Positions 7,896-17,669 are shown, numbered from the stretch's first letter. The stretch is DNA of 33,961 bases from Rhodocyclaceae bacterium (GCA_026415155.1 JAOAHQ010000070.1:1-33961); one strand, 5' to 3'. Numbers and translations: made by a program. The notes: a model not told the origin generated them from the sequence alone.

Positions 7896-9280
7896 CGTTC
7901 CGCCTCCAGCGCGGCCACCGCGGCGCGGAAGACCTCGGCGCGGTGCGCGTAATTCTTGAACATGTCGAAGCTCGCGCAAGCCGGCGAGAGCAGCACCGCA
8001 TCGCCGGGCTGGGCCAGTTCGGCGGCGGTGCGCACCGCCTCGTCCATGCCGGCCGCGTTGATGACCGGCACACCGCAACCGGCGATGGCCCGCTCGATCA
8101 GCGGCGCATCGCGGCCGATCAGCACCGCGGCGCGCGCGTGACGGGCGATGGCGGCCATAAGCGGCGAGAAATCCTGCCCCTTGCCCTCGCCGCCCAAGAT
8201 GACGACGCACTTGCGCCCGAGGCCCGCTAAAGCGGCGACGGTGGCGCCGACATTGGTGCCTTTCGAATCGTCGTAGTAGCGGACGCCGGCAATCTCGGCG
8301 ATCGGCTCGACGCGGTGCGGCAGCCCGCGGAAGCTTTTCAGGGCCGGCACGAGGCTTGCCGGATCGAGGCCGAGCGCGGCGCACAAGGCGAGCGCCGCGA
8401 GCGCATTGGCGGCGTTGTGCAACCCCGCGAGCGGCAGTTCAAAGAGCGGCAGCAAGAAGCGCTCGCCTTCCACGAGCCAAGGCTCGCCGCGCTGCTCGCG
8501 CAGGCCGAAATCGCGCTCATCGGCCGGCGCATCGAGGCCGAAAGTGATCAACGGGCGGCCGGGAATCGCCATGCGCCGAACGCGCGCATCGTCGCGGTTC
8601 AAAACCTGGACGCCGCCGCCGCGGAAAATGCGCGCCTTGGCGGCGGCGTAATCCTCGAGATCGATGTAGCGGTCGAGATGATCGTCCGAGACATTGAGCA
8701 CCGTCGCGGCAGTGGCATCGAGGCTTTCCGTCGTTTCGAGCTGGAAGCTCGAGAGCTCGAGCACCCAGGCCTGCGGCAGGGCGTTGCGGTCAAGGCACTC
8801 CATCAAGGCATCGAGCGCCGCCGGCGAGATGTTGCCGGCCACCATGACCGTGCGGCCCGTCGAGGCAATCAAATGGCCGGTGAGCGCCGTCGTCGTCGTC
8901 TTGCCATTGGTGCCGGTGATCGCAACGATCGGCGCATGCGGTTGCAGCCGGGCGAGCGCTTGGGCGAAGAGCTCGATTTCGCCGACGACGGGGATCCCCA
9001 GGGCGCGCGCGTGGAGGACGGGCAAGAGGCCGGGCGAGAGGCCGGGAGAGAGGACGAGCAGGTCGATGGCGGAGAGCAGCGTCTTGTCGAAGCGCTCATC
9101 GAGCGGCTGGCAGGCAAACTCGGCGCTGGGCAGACGGCCTGTGAGCGCGGCCAGTCCCGGCGGCTCGGCACGCGAATCGACGATACGCAACTCGGCGCCC
9201 TGGCGCGCGCACCAGCGTGCGGAAGCGAGGCCCGATTCGCCAAGCCCCATGATCAAAACGCGCTTGCCCGAGAGCTCCAT
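7892..9280 (-). CDS. murD: UDP-N-acetylmuramoylalanine--D-glutamate ligase MurD
   Basis: MurD adds D-Glu to UDP-MurNAc-L-Ala with ATP. The 462 aa begin [20 protein letters not shown] (UDP-substrate domain), with the P-loop GTNGKTTTT at residues 123-131. LELSSFQLE, the [12 protein letters not shown] motif and [13 protein letters not shown] with [11 protein letters not shown] near the C-terminus complete the family pattern. The ATG (9278-9280) shares a base with the mraY stop (TGATG). The end overlaps ftsW by 4 bp. Confidence 0.96.
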   Translation of the reverse strand: MELSGKRVLIMGLGESGLASARWCARQGAELRIVDSRAEPPGLAALTGRLPSAEFACQPLDERFDKTLLSAIDLLVLSPGLSPGLLPVLHARALGIPVVGEIELFAQALARLQPHAPIVAITGTNGKTTTTALTGHLIASTGRTVMVAGNISPAALDALMECLDRNALPQAWVLELSSFQLETTESLDATAATVLNVSDDHLDRYIDLEDYAAAKARIFRGGGVQVLNRDDARVRRMAIPGRPLITFGLDAPADERDFGLREQRGEPWLVEGERFLLPLFELPLAGLHNAANALAALALCAALGLDPASLVPALKSFRGLPHRVEPIAEIAGVRYYDDSKGTNVGATVAALAGLGRKCVVILGGEGKGQDFSPLMAAIARHARAAVLIGRDAPLIERAIAGCGVPVINAAGMDEAVRTAAELAQPGDAVLLSPACASFDMFKNYAHRAEVFRAAVAALEAER

Positions 9281-10449
9281 CAGCGAATCTTCAACGTCGA
9301 CAGGCCAAACAAAACGAGCAGGATCGTGATGATCCAGAAGCGCACGACGACCTGCGTTTCCTTCCAGCCCGATTGCTCGAAATGGTGATGCAGCGGCGCC
9401 ATGAGCAGGATGCGCTGGCCGGTGCCGGTCTTCCACTTCGTGAATTTGAACCAGCCGACCTGGATCATCACCGAAAGCGTCTCGGCGACGAAGACACCGC
9501 CCATGATGAAGAGCACGATCTCCTGCCTCGCCACGACGGCGACGGTGCCGAGCGCCGCGCCCAGGGCCAGCGCGCCGACGTCGCCCATGAAGACTTCGGC
9601 GGGATAGGCGTTGAACCACAGGAAACCAAGCCCCGCGCCGGCGAGCGCTCCGCAGAAGACGGTGAGCTCGCCCGCGCCGGGCACGTAGGGCATGAGCAGG
9701 TATTTCGAAAAGCCGGCGTGCCCCGCGACATAGGTGAACACGCCGAGTGCGGCGCCCACCATCACCGTCGGCAGGATGGCGAGGCCATCGAGGCCGTCGG
9801 TGAGATTGACCGCATTGCTCGTGCCGACGATCACGAAGTAGGTGAGCACGATGAAGCCGACGATGCCGAGCGGGTAAGAAACGCTCTTGAAGAAGGGCAC
9901 GATGAGATCGGTGCGCGCCGGCATCTCGAGCGCAAAGCCGCTCGTCAGCCACTGCCAGAAGAGCTCGAAGGCCTTTTCCGACGAGGGCGCCGCGATCGAG
10001 AAGGCCAGCCAGATGGCGGCCACCAAGCCGATCAGCGACTGCCAGAAATATTTGGCCTTGGCCGACAGGCCCTTCGGATTGCGATAAACGACCTTGCGCC
10101 AATCGTCGACCCAGCCGATCGCGCCGAAGCCGAGCGTGACGATCAGCACGATCCAGACGAAACGGTTGGAAAGATCCGCCCACAGGAGCGTCGAAGCACC
10201 GAGCGAGAGCAGGATCAAGGCCCCGCCCATCGTCGGCGTGCCGGCCTTGACGAGGTGGGTCTGCGGGCCATCATCGCGCACCGCCTGGCCGATCTTCTTC
10301 GCCGTGAGCCAGCGGATCACGGCCGGGCCGAAAACGAAGGAGATCGACAGCGCTGTCATCGTCGCCAAGACGGCGCGCAGCGTGATGTAGTTGAAGACGT
10401 TGAAGGCGCGGATGTCCTGCGCCAGCCATTGAAAGAGCTCAAGCAGCAT
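9280..10449 (-). CDS. mraY: Phospho-N-acetylmuramoyl-pentapeptide transferase MraY
   Basis: MraY is the integral membrane enzyme that moves phospho-MurNAc-pentapeptide onto undecaprenyl phosphate, making lipid I. The 389 aa have about ten membrane segments. They carry the sequence [11 protein letters not shown], the acidic [24 protein letters not shown] and, near the C-terminus, the triple-histidine loop [16 protein letters not shown]. All are expected active-site parts. The start overlaps the end of murF by 11 bp. Confidence 0.97.
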   Translation of the reverse strand: MLLELFQWLAQDIRAFNVFNYITLRAVLATMTALSISFVFGPAVIRWLTAKKIGQAVRDDGPQTHLVKAGTPTMGGALILLSLGASTLLWADLSNRFVWIVLIVTLGFGAIGWVDDWRKVVYRNPKGLSAKAKYFWQSLIGLVAAIWLAFSIAAPSSEKAFELFWQWLTSGFALEMPARTDLIVPFFKSVSYPLGIVGFIVLTYFVIVGTSNAVNLTDGLDGLAILPTVMVGAALGVFTYVAGHAGFSKYLLMPYVPGAGELTVFCGALAGAGLGFLWFNAYPAEVFMGDVGALALGAALGTVAVVARQEIVLFIMGGVFVAETLSVMIQVGWFKFTKWKTGTGQRILLMAPLHHHFEQSGWKETQVVVRFWIITILLVLFGLSTLKIR

Positions 10450-11815
10450 CTGCGCCCTCCACGATCGCGGCGACGACGCGCTCCATCTTCATGAAACGCG
10501 AGCCTTTGACGAGCACGGTGGTCTCGCCATCGAGCTGCGGCCTGAGCGCGCGCACGAGGGCCTCGACGCTGGTGAAATGCCTGCCGCCTTCGCCGAAGTC
10601 ATGCACCGCGGCCACGCTTTTTTCGCCCAGCGCGAACAAGAGATCGATGCCCTGGCTCTTGGCGTAGCCGCCGATCTCGCTGTGCAGCTGCCCGGCGGCT
10701 GCGCCGACCTCGCCCATGTCGCCCATGACGAGGAGGCGCCGGCCGGGGAGCGCCGCCAGGACGTCGATCGCGGCGCGCATCGAATCGGGATTGGCGTTGT
10801 AGCTATCGTCGATGACGTGCGCGCCATTCAAGCCCTTCCGGCTGTGCAGACGGCCGGGCGCGGGTGTAAAGGTGGAGAGCCCCCGCACGATCGGCGCGAG
10901 CGGCACGCCGGCGCCAATGGCGGCGGCTGCGGCCGCGCAAGCGTTCTTCGCGTTGTGCTCGCCCGGCACGGCAAGATGCAGCGAAACTTCCCCGAGCGGC
11001 GTGGCAAGCTCCAATTCGCCGCCAAAGCCCTCGTTGGCGTGACTCGGCCGCCAGCGGCCGCGCACCTCGGCCTGGGAGGAGAAGCCAAAGCGGAGGATGC
11101 GCCGCCTGCCGGCGAGTTCCTGCCACAAGGGCGCGTGCGGATCATCGGCGTTGATGACGGCCACGCCATCATCGGCCAGCCCCGCGAAGATCTCGCCCTT
11201 GGCGCGCGCGATGGCCTCGACGCTGCCCAAGCCCTCGAGGTGGGCGCGCTGGGCGTTATTGACGAGCGCGACGGTCGGGCGCGCAAGACGCGTCAGATAG
11301 TCGATTTCGCCGGCGTGATTCATGCCCATCTCGATCGCCGCGGCGCGATGGCTGCTGCGCAGTTTGAGCAGCATGAGCGGCACGCCGATGTCGTTGTTGA
11401 GATTGCCCACCGTGGCGAGCACGGCGTTTTGACCGAAGTCGGCGCGCAGGATCGCCGCCGTCATCTCCTTGACGGTGGTCTTGCCGTTGCTGCCCGTGAT
11501 GCCGATGAGCGGCAGGCAAAAGCGGGCCCGCCAGGCGGCGGCAAGCTTCCCGAGCGCACGCCGCGTGTCGTCGACGGCGACTTGCGGCAGCTCAGGATGA
11601 GATGCGGCGAAGGCGTGCGTGACGAGGGCGGCGGCCGCGCCTTGCGCCATAGCCTCGAGCACAAAGTCATGGCCATCGAAGCGCTCTCCCACGAGGGCGA
11701 CGAAGAGCATGCCCGGGATGACGGCGCGCGAATCGGTGCCGACGCTCGTGTATTCGAGCTCGCGGCCGATGTGGGTGCCGCCCACCAAGCGCGCGGTTTC
11801 GGAGAGCGTCAGCAT
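10439..11815 (-). CDS. murF: UDP-MurNAc-tripeptide--D-Ala-D-Ala ligase MurF
   Basis: MurF adds the D-Ala-D-Ala made by Ddl to the tripeptide precursor. I start it at the ATG 11813-11815 (458 aa), which has GGAGG 7 nt upstream and gives the family-typical N-terminus [13 protein letters not shown]. An in-frame ATG 18 bp earlier lacks a site. Visible motifs are [11 protein letters not shown], the P-loop [11 protein letters not shown] at residues 108-118, the [14 protein letters not shown] segment and [13 protein letters not shown]. It overlaps murE by 7 bp and mraY by 11 bp. Confidence 0.95.
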   Translation of the reverse strand: MLTLSETARLVGGTHIGRELEYTSVGTDSRAVIPGMLFVALVGERFDGHDFVLEAMAQGAAAALVTHAFAASHPELPQVAVDDTRRALGKLAAAWRARFCLPLIGITGSNGKTTVKEMTAAILRADFGQNAVLATVGNLNNDIGVPLMLLKLRSSHRAAAIEMGMNHAGEIDYLTRLARPTVALVNNAQRAHLEGLGSVEAIARAKGEIFAGLADDGVAVINADDPHAPLWQELAGRRRILRFGFSSQAEVRGRWRPSHANEGFGGELELATPLGEVSLHLAVPGEHNAKNACAAAAAAIGAGVPLAPIVRGLSTFTPAPGRLHSRKGLNGAHVIDDSYNANPDSMRAAIDVLAALPGRRLLVMGDMGEVGAAAGQLHSEIGGYAKSQGIDLLFALGEKSVAAVHDFGEGGRHFTSVEALVRALRPQLDGETTVLVKGSRFMKMERVVAAIVEGADAA

Positions 11816-13269
11816 CCGCCTGCCTCCTGCCACAGCGCCAGCGCCGCCTCGCTCTCGGCGAGATCGGAAAAGGGCAGGCGCCGCCCAGCGATTTCCTGAT
11901 AAGGCTCATGTCCCTTGCCGGCGACGAGGATCACGTCGCGCGCCCCGGCCTCGCGCACGGCCGCGCGGATCGCTGCGGCGCGGTCGGGCTCGATGAGCGG
12001 AGCCGTCTTCATGCCGGTGCGGATCTGCTCGATGATCGCGGCCGGGTCTTCGCCGCGCGGATTGTCGCTTGTCAGCACGACGCGATCGGCGCGCCGTTCG
12101 GCGACTTCGCCCATCAGCGGGCGCTTGCCGGGATCACGCTCGCCGCCGCAGCCGAAGACGCAGACGAGCCGGCCGCCGCGCGCTTTGGCCGTGGCGCGCA
12201 GCGTCGTGAGCGCTTGTTCGAGCGCATCGGGCGAATGGGCGTAGTCGATCACCACGAGGGGCGTGCCCTGGCCGCCGACCGCTTGCATGCGGCCCGGCGG
12301 CGGCTTGAGCCTAGAGACGGCGGCAGCGAGATCGGTAAGCGCCTCGCCGCGCGCGAGCAAGGCGCCGATGACGGCGAGCAGGTTCGAGACGTTGAAGCGG
12401 CCGATGAGAGGCGCGGTAAACCTGACGCCCTCGAGCGTGAAGGCAAGCCCCGTTGGGCGCTCCTCGACGTCCCGCGCGGCAAGCACGGTTTCGGCGCCGC
12501 TTGCTTCGCCGAGGGTATAGCCGATCGTGCGCACGCGGCCTTTGAGCTTTTCGGCGAGCGCGCGGCCGAAGGGATCGTCGAGATTGAGCACGGCGGCGGC
12601 AAGAGCCGGCCAGTCGAAGAGCTTCGCCTTCGCCGCCGCATAGGCGGCCATCGTGCCGTGGTATTCGAGGTGGTCGCGCGTGAGGTTCGTGAGCACGGCC
12701 ACAGCGAAGCGCGCGCCTTGGACGCGGCCTTGGTCGAGGCCGATCGAGGAGACCTCCATCGCGCAGGCGGCCGCCCCTTCGCGCAGGAAGCGCGCAAGCG
12801 TCGCATGGAGGGTGATCGCATCCGGCGTCGTGTTGGGGCACTCCTCCAGCGTAGGCCAAAAGCCGTTGCCGAGTGTGCCGATCACGCCGCACTGGATGCC
12901 CTGGGCATGCAATGCCTGGGCGATCCACTGCGAGACCGAGGTCTTGCCATTGGTGCCCGTCACGCCGCACAGCCACAGCCGCTCCGAGGGCCGCCCATAG
13001 ACGAGGTGGGCGATTTCGCCCAGATGCGCCGCCAGATGCTCCACTTCGACGATGGGGGCCGTCTTGCCAGCGCCGACTTTCGCGCCGGCTTCGGCGATCA
13101 CCGCGGCGGCGCCGCGCGCGAGCGCATCCTCGATGAAGGCGCGGCCATCGGCGTGTCTGCCTGCCAGGGCGACGAAGACATCGCCTGGTGCGATGCGGCG
13201 CGAATCGAGGCAAAGCCGCGCCGGCCGGATGCCGGCCGAGGCCAGGCGCGCGAGCACCGCTTCGGCCAT
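11809..13269 (-). CDS. murE: UDP-MurNAc-L-Ala-D-Glu--meso-DAP ligase MurE
   Basis: MurE adds the third amino acid of the stem peptide. The 486 aa show LCLDSRRIAPGDVF at the N-terminus, the P-loop GTNGKTSVS from residue 105, the AMEVSSIGLDQGRV region, and the C-terminal motif TSDNPRGEDP. The DNPR sequence is the known signature for meso-diaminopimelate specificity, so the wall is of the DAP type. The ATG at 13267-13269 has GGAGGAG 8 nt upstream. A GTG two codons earlier overlaps the ftsI stop but sits only 2 nt from that site. Confidence 0.95.
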   Translation of the reverse strand: MAEAVLARLASAGIRPARLCLDSRRIAPGDVFVALAGRHADGRAFIEDALARGAAAVIAEAGAKVGAGKTAPIVEVEHLAAHLGEIAHLVYGRPSERLWLCGVTGTNGKTSVSQWIAQALHAQGIQCGVIGTLGNGFWPTLEECPNTTPDAITLHATLARFLREGAAACAMEVSSIGLDQGRVQGARFAVAVLTNLTRDHLEYHGTMAAYAAAKAKLFDWPALAAAVLNLDDPFGRALAEKLKGRVRTIGYTLGEASGAETVLAARDVEERPTGLAFTLEGVRFTAPLIGRFNVSNLLAVIGALLARGEALTDLAAAVSRLKPPPGRMQAVGGQGTPLVVIDYAHSPDALEQALTTLRATAKARGGRLVCVFGCGGERDPGKRPLMGEVAERRADRVVLTSDNPRGEDPAAIIEQIRTGMKTAPLIEPDRAAAIRAAVREAGARDVILVAGKGHEPYQEIAGRRLPFSDLAESEAALALWQEAGGC

Positions 13270-13271
13270 GC

Positions 13272-14996
13272 TCACATCTCCTCCTTCGCCGCGCTCGCGG
13301 CGGCGAACTGCAAGGGCCGCGCCGTGTCGTCGGGCGGCACGCCGAGCGCGCGCAGGGCGCTTTCCATCACGCTGGAAAAGACCGGGGCGGCGACCTCGCC
13401 GCCGTAATACTTGCCGGCCGAGGGCTCGTCGATCATCACCGCGACGATCAAGCGCGGATCGGAGACCGGCGCGAAGCCGACGAAGCCCGAGACATATTTC
13501 TTCGTATAGACGCCGCCTTCGAGCTTGACGGCCGTGCCGGTCTTGCCGGCGACGCGGTAGCCCGGCACCTGGGCCTTGGGCGCCGTGCCGCCGGGCTGCA
13601 CGGCCATCTCGAGCATCGTGCGCACCTCGCGCGCCGTCTGCTGCGAAAAGACGCGCGCGCCGACGGCCGGCGCGGCCTCGACCTTGACGAGCGAGAGCGG
13701 CACGAGATCGCCATCGCGCGCGAAGACCTGGTAGGCGCGCGCCAGCTGCAGGAGCGTCACCGAGATGCCATGCCCATAGGACATCGTCGCCTGCTCGATC
13801 GGCCGCCAGCGCTGCCAGGGCCGCAGCCGCCCGGCGGCTTCGCCGGGAAAGCCGATCTTGGTCGGCTGGCCGAAGCCGAGCGCGTCGAACATCGCCCACA
13901 TCGCCTCGGGCGGCAGGGAGAGAGCGATCTTCGAGGTGCCGACGTTGGAGGATTTCTGGATCACCTGGGCGACGGTCAAGAGGCCATGGGGGTGGGCATC
14001 ATGGATCGTGGCGGGGCCGATCGTGAGCTTGCCCGGCGCCGTCTGGATCGCCGTGTCGAAGCGCACCTGACCCTTGTCGAGCGCCAAGGCGACCGTGAAG
14101 GGCTTGAAGGTCGAACCGGGCTCGAAGGTATCGGTGATGGCGCGGTTCCTCAACTGGGCGCCGGAAAGATCGCTGCGGTTGTTCGGGTTGTAGGCAGGCA
14201 GATTGGCCAAGGCCAGGATTTCGCCGCTTTTGGCATCGAGCACGACGATGCCGCCTGCCTTGGCGCGGTGCTCCTGCACGGCCTGCTTGAGCTTCGAGAA
14301 GGCGAGATACTGCAGCTTCGCGTCGAGCGCGAGCACGACGTCGCGGCCCTCTTGCGGCGCGCGGATCGCCTCGACGTCCTCGACGATCTGGCCGCGCCGG
14401 TCCTTGATGACGCGCCGGCTGCCCGGCTTGCCAGCGAGCTGCGCCTCGAAGGCGAGTTCAATGCCCTCCTGACCGACGTCTTCCGCGCCCGTGAAGCCGA
14501 GCATGTGGGCGGTCACCTCGCCGGCAGGATAGTAGCGGCGGTATTCGTTCTGGAAATGGATGCCCGGCAGCTTCAAGGCCGCGACGCGCTCGGCGACGTC
14601 CGGCGCGATCTGGCGCTTGAGATAAACGAAATCGCGCGCCGTCGACAGCTTGCGGGAAAGGAGCCGCGGCTCGGTCTCCAAAAGCCGCGCGAGCTCGCGC
14701 AGCTGGGCGGGGGTGAGCTTGGCATCCTCGGGGATCGCCCAGACAGACTTGACCGGTGTCGACATCGCGAGCACCTCACCGTGCCGGTCGAGGATGCGGC
14801 CGCGCGTGGCGGGGATCTCGATGATGCGCTCGTAACGCGATTCGCCCTTGCCGATCAAAAACTCATTGTTGATGCCTTGCAAATAGAAAGCGCGGCCGAT
14901 GAGCGCGAGCGAGCCGCCGAGCAGCAAGCCCAGCAAGAGGCGCGCCCGCCAGGCAGGCAGCGGCGCATCGAGGAGGGGGCTGCGGACGGCTTTCAT
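13272..14996 (-). CDS. ftsI: Septal peptidoglycan transpeptidase FtsI (PBP3)
   Basis: FtsI is the class B penicillin-binding protein that cross-links septal wall with FtsW. From the ATG at 14994-14996 it has 574 aa: a short cytoplasmic tail and one membrane helix (about residues 18-36). The pedestal domain opens with IPATRGRILDRHGEVLA. The transpeptidase domain has STFK at 295-298 (active-site Ser295), SSN at 349-351 and KTG at 485-487. The catalytic triad of motifs is complete. The ATG overlaps the ftsL TGA as ATGA, and murE follows closely. The longer open frame upstream only shadows ftsL. Confidence 0.96.
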   Translation of the reverse strand: MKAVRSPLLDAPLPAWRARLLLGLLLGGSLALIGRAFYLQGINNEFLIGKGESRYERIIEIPATRGRILDRHGEVLAMSTPVKSVWAIPEDAKLTPAQLRELARLLETEPRLLSRKLSTARDFVYLKRQIAPDVAERVAALKLPGIHFQNEYRRYYPAGEVTAHMLGFTGAEDVGQEGIELAFEAQLAGKPGSRRVIKDRRGQIVEDVEAIRAPQEGRDVVLALDAKLQYLAFSKLKQAVQEHRAKAGGIVVLDAKSGEILALANLPAYNPNNRSDLSGAQLRNRAITDTFEPGSTFKPFTVALALDKGQVRFDTAIQTAPGKLTIGPATIHDAHPHGLLTVAQVIQKSSNVGTSKIALSLPPEAMWAMFDALGFGQPTKIGFPGEAAGRLRPWQRWRPIEQATMSYGHGISVTLLQLARAYQVFARDGDLVPLSLVKVEAAPAVGARVFSQQTAREVRTMLEMAVQPGGTAPKAQVPGYRVAGKTGTAVKLEGGVYTKKYVSGFVGFAPVSDPRLIVAVMIDEPSAGKYYGGEVAAPVFSSVMESALRALGVPPDDTARPLQFAAASAAKEEM

Positions 14997-15262
14997 GGCT
15001 GGAGGACGATGATCTGCGCGGGCTTGGGCGCATGCATGCCGAGCCTCTCGCGCGCGATCTGCTCGATGCGCGCATGGGTGGCCCAGGTGCCTTGCTCGAG
15101 CTGCAATTGCCCCCATTCGACCTCGAGCGCGCGCATGCGTTCCTGCTCGCGTTCATAGGCGATGACGAGCTTCCTCGCGCGGTGATTCGTCGTCACCACG
15201 GCGAGCGCCGAAATGAGCACGAGGATGAGCAAGAACAGGTTCGTGCGCACCATCGTCAGCAT
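14993..15262 (-). CDS. ftsL: Cell division protein FtsL
   Basis: FtsL is a small bitopic membrane protein that forms a complex with FtsQ and FtsB and activates FtsWI. The 89 aa have a short N-terminal tail, one membrane helix ([17 protein letters not shown]), and a charged coiled coil with the family-typical start [18 protein letters not shown]. The sequence [12 protein letters not shown] near the end is also characteristic. The start could be either the ATG at 15262 (GGAG very close) or the ATG three codons on at 15253 (spacing about 11). Overlaps rsmH by 7 bp and ftsI by 4 bp. Confidence 0.92.
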   Translation of the reverse strand: MLTMVRTNLFLLILVLISALAVVTTNHRARKLVIAYEREQERMRALEVEWGQLQLEQGTWATHARIEQIARERLGMHAPKPAQIIVLQP

Positions 15263-16188
15263 TTCTCCGCCACGCGCAGGCGGGCGCTTCTCGCGCGCGG
15301 GTTGGTGGCGATTTCGGCTTCACTCGCCTTTTGCGCCTTGCCGATCAAGCGCACTTGGGGGGGAGGCAGCTCCGAGGCCTTCACGGGCACGCCCTTGGGC
15401 GGCGCAGGCGGCGTCGCCGCAGAGCGCAGAAAGCGTTTGACGATGCGGTCTTCGAGGGAATGAAAGCTGATCACGGCAAGACGCCCTCCCGGTCGCAAGC
15501 GTGAAAGCGCCTGCGGCAAGACTAGCGACAGCTCCTCAAGCTCCCGATTGACGTGAATCCGTAGAGCCTGGAAGGTGCGCGTCGCCGGGTGTTGATTAGG
15601 CTCGCGCGTGCGGACGACCGACGCCACGAGCGCGGCAAGTTGTCCTGTGGATGAAAGACGGCCTTGCTGCCGAGCAGCAACAATCGCCTTTGCAAGCGCA
15701 TGAGCAAACCGTTCTTCGCCATACTCACGAATCACCTCCTCGATTTCCGATTGATCGGCCCGCGCCAGAAACTCCGCCGCGGTTTCCCCTCCAGTCGTAT
15801 CCATGCGCATGTCGAGCGGCGCATCGAAACGAAAACTCATGCCGCGCGCCGGGTCGTCGAGCTGCGGCGAGGACACCCCCAAATCCAACAGCACGCCATC
15901 CACGGCCTCGATCCCCAGCGCGTCGAGCACGGCGGAAAGCCGGCCAAACGGCGCATGGACGAGCGAAAAGCGCGCATCGCGGATTTCTTGCCCCGCCGCG
16001 ATCGCCGCCGGATCGCGATCGAGCGCGATGAGCCGCCCGTGTGGCCCCAGCCGCGCGAGGATCGCCCGGCTGTGGCCGCCGCGCCCGAAAGTGGCATCGA
16101 CATAGACGCCGTGCGGCTGAATGTCGAGCGCGGCGAGGGCTTCGGAAAGCAGCACCGGCTGGTGGGCTGCCCGGCCATCCGTGCGCAT
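15256..16188 (-). CDS. rsmH: 16S rRNA (cytosine1402-N4)-methyltransferase RsmH (MraW)
   Basis: RsmH methylates N4 of C1402 in 16S rRNA using SAM, tuning the decoding site. The 310 aa begin with [10 protein letters not shown], then the SAM motif [49 protein letters not shown] and the C-terminal [16 protein letters not shown]. These are diagnostic. RsmI at 18.7-19.5 kb in this window modifies the ribose of the same nucleotide, so both C1402 enzymes are encoded here. It starts 9 bp after mraZ. Confidence 0.97.
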   Translation of the reverse strand: MRTDGRAAHQPVLLSEALAALDIQPHGVYVDATFGRGGHSRAILARLGPHGRLIALDRDPAAIAAGQEIRDARFSLVHAPFGRLSAVLDALGIEAVDGVLLDLGVSSPQLDDPARGMSFRFDAPLDMRMDTTGGETAAEFLARADQSEIEEVIREYGEERFAHALAKAIVAARQQGRLSSTGQLAALVASVVRTREPNQHPATRTFQALRIHVNRELEELSLVLPQALSRLRPGGRLAVISFHSLEDRIVKRFLRSAATPPAPPKGVPVKASELPPPQVRLIGKAQKASEAEIATNPRARSARLRVAEKC

Positions 16189-16197
16189 CGCCGCCGC

Positions 16198-16644
16198 TCA
16201 CAGGGAAATTCCTTCGAAGCCGGGCGGCGGCTCGCTGCCCGCGAGTGCTTCGAAGGCGGCCTCGTGCTGACGCCGCCAGCCCGCATCGCTCCACAGCTCG
16301 AAATGGGTGCCCATGCCGACGAGCCAGACCTGCTTGTCGAGCTCGGCCACTTCGCGCAGCTCCGGCGCAATGAGGATGCGGCCGGCCGCATCGAGCTCGC
16401 ACTCGCGCGCATGGCCGACCAGGATGCGCTTCAAGGCTGCCGAGCGCGGGTCGAAGCTCGGCGCGGCGAGGATCTGATCGCGGATCGGCAGCCAGGCGGC
16501 CTCGGGATAGAGCAAGAGGCAGCGATGCGGATGGGCGGTGAGCACGAGGCGCTCGCCAGCGGCCGCGAGCGCCTCGCGATGCCGCGCGGGGAACGCCAAA
16601 CGCCCCTTGGCATCGAGACTCAACTGCGCCGCCCCCTGAAACAC
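16198..16644 (-). CDS. mraZ: Transcriptional regulator MraZ
   Basis: MraZ is a ring-forming DNA-binding protein of the AbrB-like double fold that controls the dcw operon. I start it at GTG (16642-16644), giving 148 aa and the family-typical N-terminus (M)FQGAAQLSLDAKGRLAFPAR. GGAGG lies 9 nt upstream. An in-frame ATG at 16680 would add 12 residues encoded by the operator repeats and is less likely. Both halves carry the repeated motif: LDAKGRLAFPARHR near residue 10 and LDAAGRILIAPELR near residue 85. It is the first gene of the operon, and its promoter carries the TGGG boxes it is expected to bind. Confidence 0.94.
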   Translation of the reverse strand: MFQGAAQLSLDAKGRLAFPARHREALAAAGERLVLTAHPHRCLLLYPEAAWLPIRDQILAAPSFDPRSAALKRILVGHARECELDAAGRILIAPELREVAELDKQVWLVGMGTHFELWSDAGWRRQHEAAFEALAGSEPPPGFEGISL

Positions 16645-16656
16645 TGCCCGGATCCT

Positions 16657-16690
16657 CCCAGAAATCCCACGATCTCCCACTCACCCCCAC
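16657..16690 (-). promoter_or_regulatory. MraZ operator: four TGGG boxes about 10 bp apart
   Basis: On the transcribed sense TGGG occurs at 16689, 16679, 16669 and 16660 (positions of the T), so the spacing is 10, 10 and 9 bp. Known MraZ sites in Escherichia coli are TGGGN units separated by 5 nt, which gives this period. The first box touches the -10 element, so binding would be expected to block the promoter. Confidence 0.8.
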
Positions 16691-16717
16691 TTTATTCCAC
16701 CAAATGCGGGCCGTCAA
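16689..16717 (-). promoter_or_regulatory. Sigma70-like promoter of the dcw operon
   Basis: TTGACG (16717-16712, 5 of 6 consensus bases) and TAAAGT (16694-16689, 4 of 6) are separated by exactly 17 bp. It is the only good promoter-like pair between rnpB and mraZ. Transcription would start about 40 nt before the mraZ GTG, inside the operator. Confidence 0.65.
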
Positions 16718-16774
16718 GGGTGAAAACGCGAAAATTTCAGGCACGACAAAGGCTTAGCGGCGCAGCGCCAAGAA

Positions 16775-16803
16775 GATTTGCAAAGGAATAATCCTTGCAA
16801 ATC
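16775..16803 (-). terminator. Imperfect AT-rich hairpin between rnpB and the dcw promoter
   Basis: On the plus strand GATTTGCAAAGGA (16775-16787) and TCCTTGCAAATC (16792-16803) pair across an ATAA loop with a single bulged base. It lies about 50 nt after the rnpB 3' end on the rnpB strand and is followed only by TTCTT, a poor T-tract. It could stop rnpB transcription before the dcw promoter. The remaining bases of 16718-16851 show nothing else I can name. Confidence 0.4.
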
Positions 16804-16851
16804 AATACGTGAAAAAGGATTTTGAAAGTGAAGTGTGAAGAGTGGAAGGGG

Positions 16852-17211
16852 GAAGCCCGCCGATAAGCCGGGTTCTGTCGTGGGCAGCCATTCCTCTAGG
16901 CCTGCCGTTACCGGCAGGCTCAAGCAGCCTACCCGGGAGCGGCGCGAGCCACGCCATCGCTCCCCTATTTGGCCTTGCCCCGGATGGGGTTTTGCCTGCC
17001 GCCGCCATTACTGGCGGCGCGGTGAGCTCTTACCTCGCCTTTTCACCCTTACCGGTCCTTCAATGGACTTAGGCGGTGTGTTTTCTGTGCCACTTTCCGT
17101 CGCCTTGGGCCTTGCGGCTTGCTGCGCCCGGCCGTTAGCCGGCATCCTGCTCTGCGGGGCCCGGACTTTCCTCGTCAGCTTTGCGCTGCCGCGGCTGCCT
17201 GGCGGACTTCC
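16852..17211 (-). ncRNA. rnpB: RNase P RNA (bacterial class A)
   Basis: This is the catalytic RNA that trims tRNA 5' leaders together with RnpA protein. On the minus strand the start GAAGTCCGCC pairs with the end GGCGGGCTTC to close helix P1, with one G-U pair. Inside are the conserved GAGGAAAGTCCGGGC near the 5' end, CGGTAAGGGTGAAAAGG followed by the GGTAAGAGCTCACCG stem in the middle, and ACAGAACCCGGCTTAT near the 3' end. These are the universal RNase P elements, and the length of about 360 nt is normal. A TATAAT box sits 7 nt upstream of the start. Confidence 0.96.
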
Positions 17212-17217
17212 TTCATC

Positions 17218-17223
17218 ATTATA
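17218..17223 (-). promoter_or_regulatory. rnpB: -10 box of rnpB
   Basis: A perfect TATAAT (17223-17218 on the minus strand) ends 6-7 nt before the first base of RNase P RNA. I see no clear -35 element at 17 bp spacing. That segment is inside the last codons of the upstream lipoprotein gene. The box is half of the palindrome ATAGGGC-G-GCCCTAT (17221-17235), which also covers the lipoprotein stop codon. Confidence 0.65.
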
Positions 17224-17231
17224 GGGCGGCC

Positions 17232-17669
17232 CTATTCGGCCTTGCTCTTGGCTTTCGCCGGCTCTTCCTCGACCGGCACGAAGACGAAGCGGGCGTTCTT
17301 GACGCGGAAGGTGCCGAGCAATTCGCCCGGCTCCGGCGGCGGCGCCTCATACATCTGCATGCGGCATTCGCGCGTCTCGGCGACATACCAGCGCTTGCCC
17401 TGGTTGAGGATGAAGACGCCCGGCTCGACGCGATAGAGATCGACGCGCACCTTCTCGCCCGCTTTCTTGAGCGCATGGCGGCGCTGGCACTCGGGATAGC
17501 GCGCGACGACGAGCTCGAGCTCCCAGCCATCGCTCCAGAAATAGGGCTTGCGGCGCTCGACGGTCAGCGAGTGATCGCCGCCGTCGATCAGATAGGCAGC
17601 GGGCTCGATTTCGCAGCCCGTGAGGAGCGGCGCGGCGCACAAGGCAAGCAGCCCGCTTCGCAGCTTCAT
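17232..17669 (-). CDS. Putative small lipoprotein of unknown function
   Basis: The 145-aa product has a lipoprotein signal: [19 protein letters not shown], with lipobox LLTGC and the acceptor Cys at residue 19. After the Cys come E and I rather than the inner-membrane retention signal Asp, so outer-membrane sorting is possible. The body has few recognisable motifs ([25 protein letters not shown], then a cysteine in [18 protein letters not shown]). The tail is acidic and then lysine/alanine rich ([12 protein letters not shown]). I do not recognise the family. Its ATG overlaps the pyrC stop (ATGA), so it is the last protein gene of the rsmI-pyrC operon, just before rnpB. Confidence 0.8.
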   Translation of the reverse strand: MKLRSGLLALCAAPLLTGCEIEPAAYLIDGGDHSLTVERRKPYFWSDGWELELVVARYPECQRRHALKKAGEKVRVDLYRVEPGVFILNQGKRWYVAETRECRMQMYEAPPPEPGELLGTFRVKNARFVFVPVEEEPAKAKSKAE

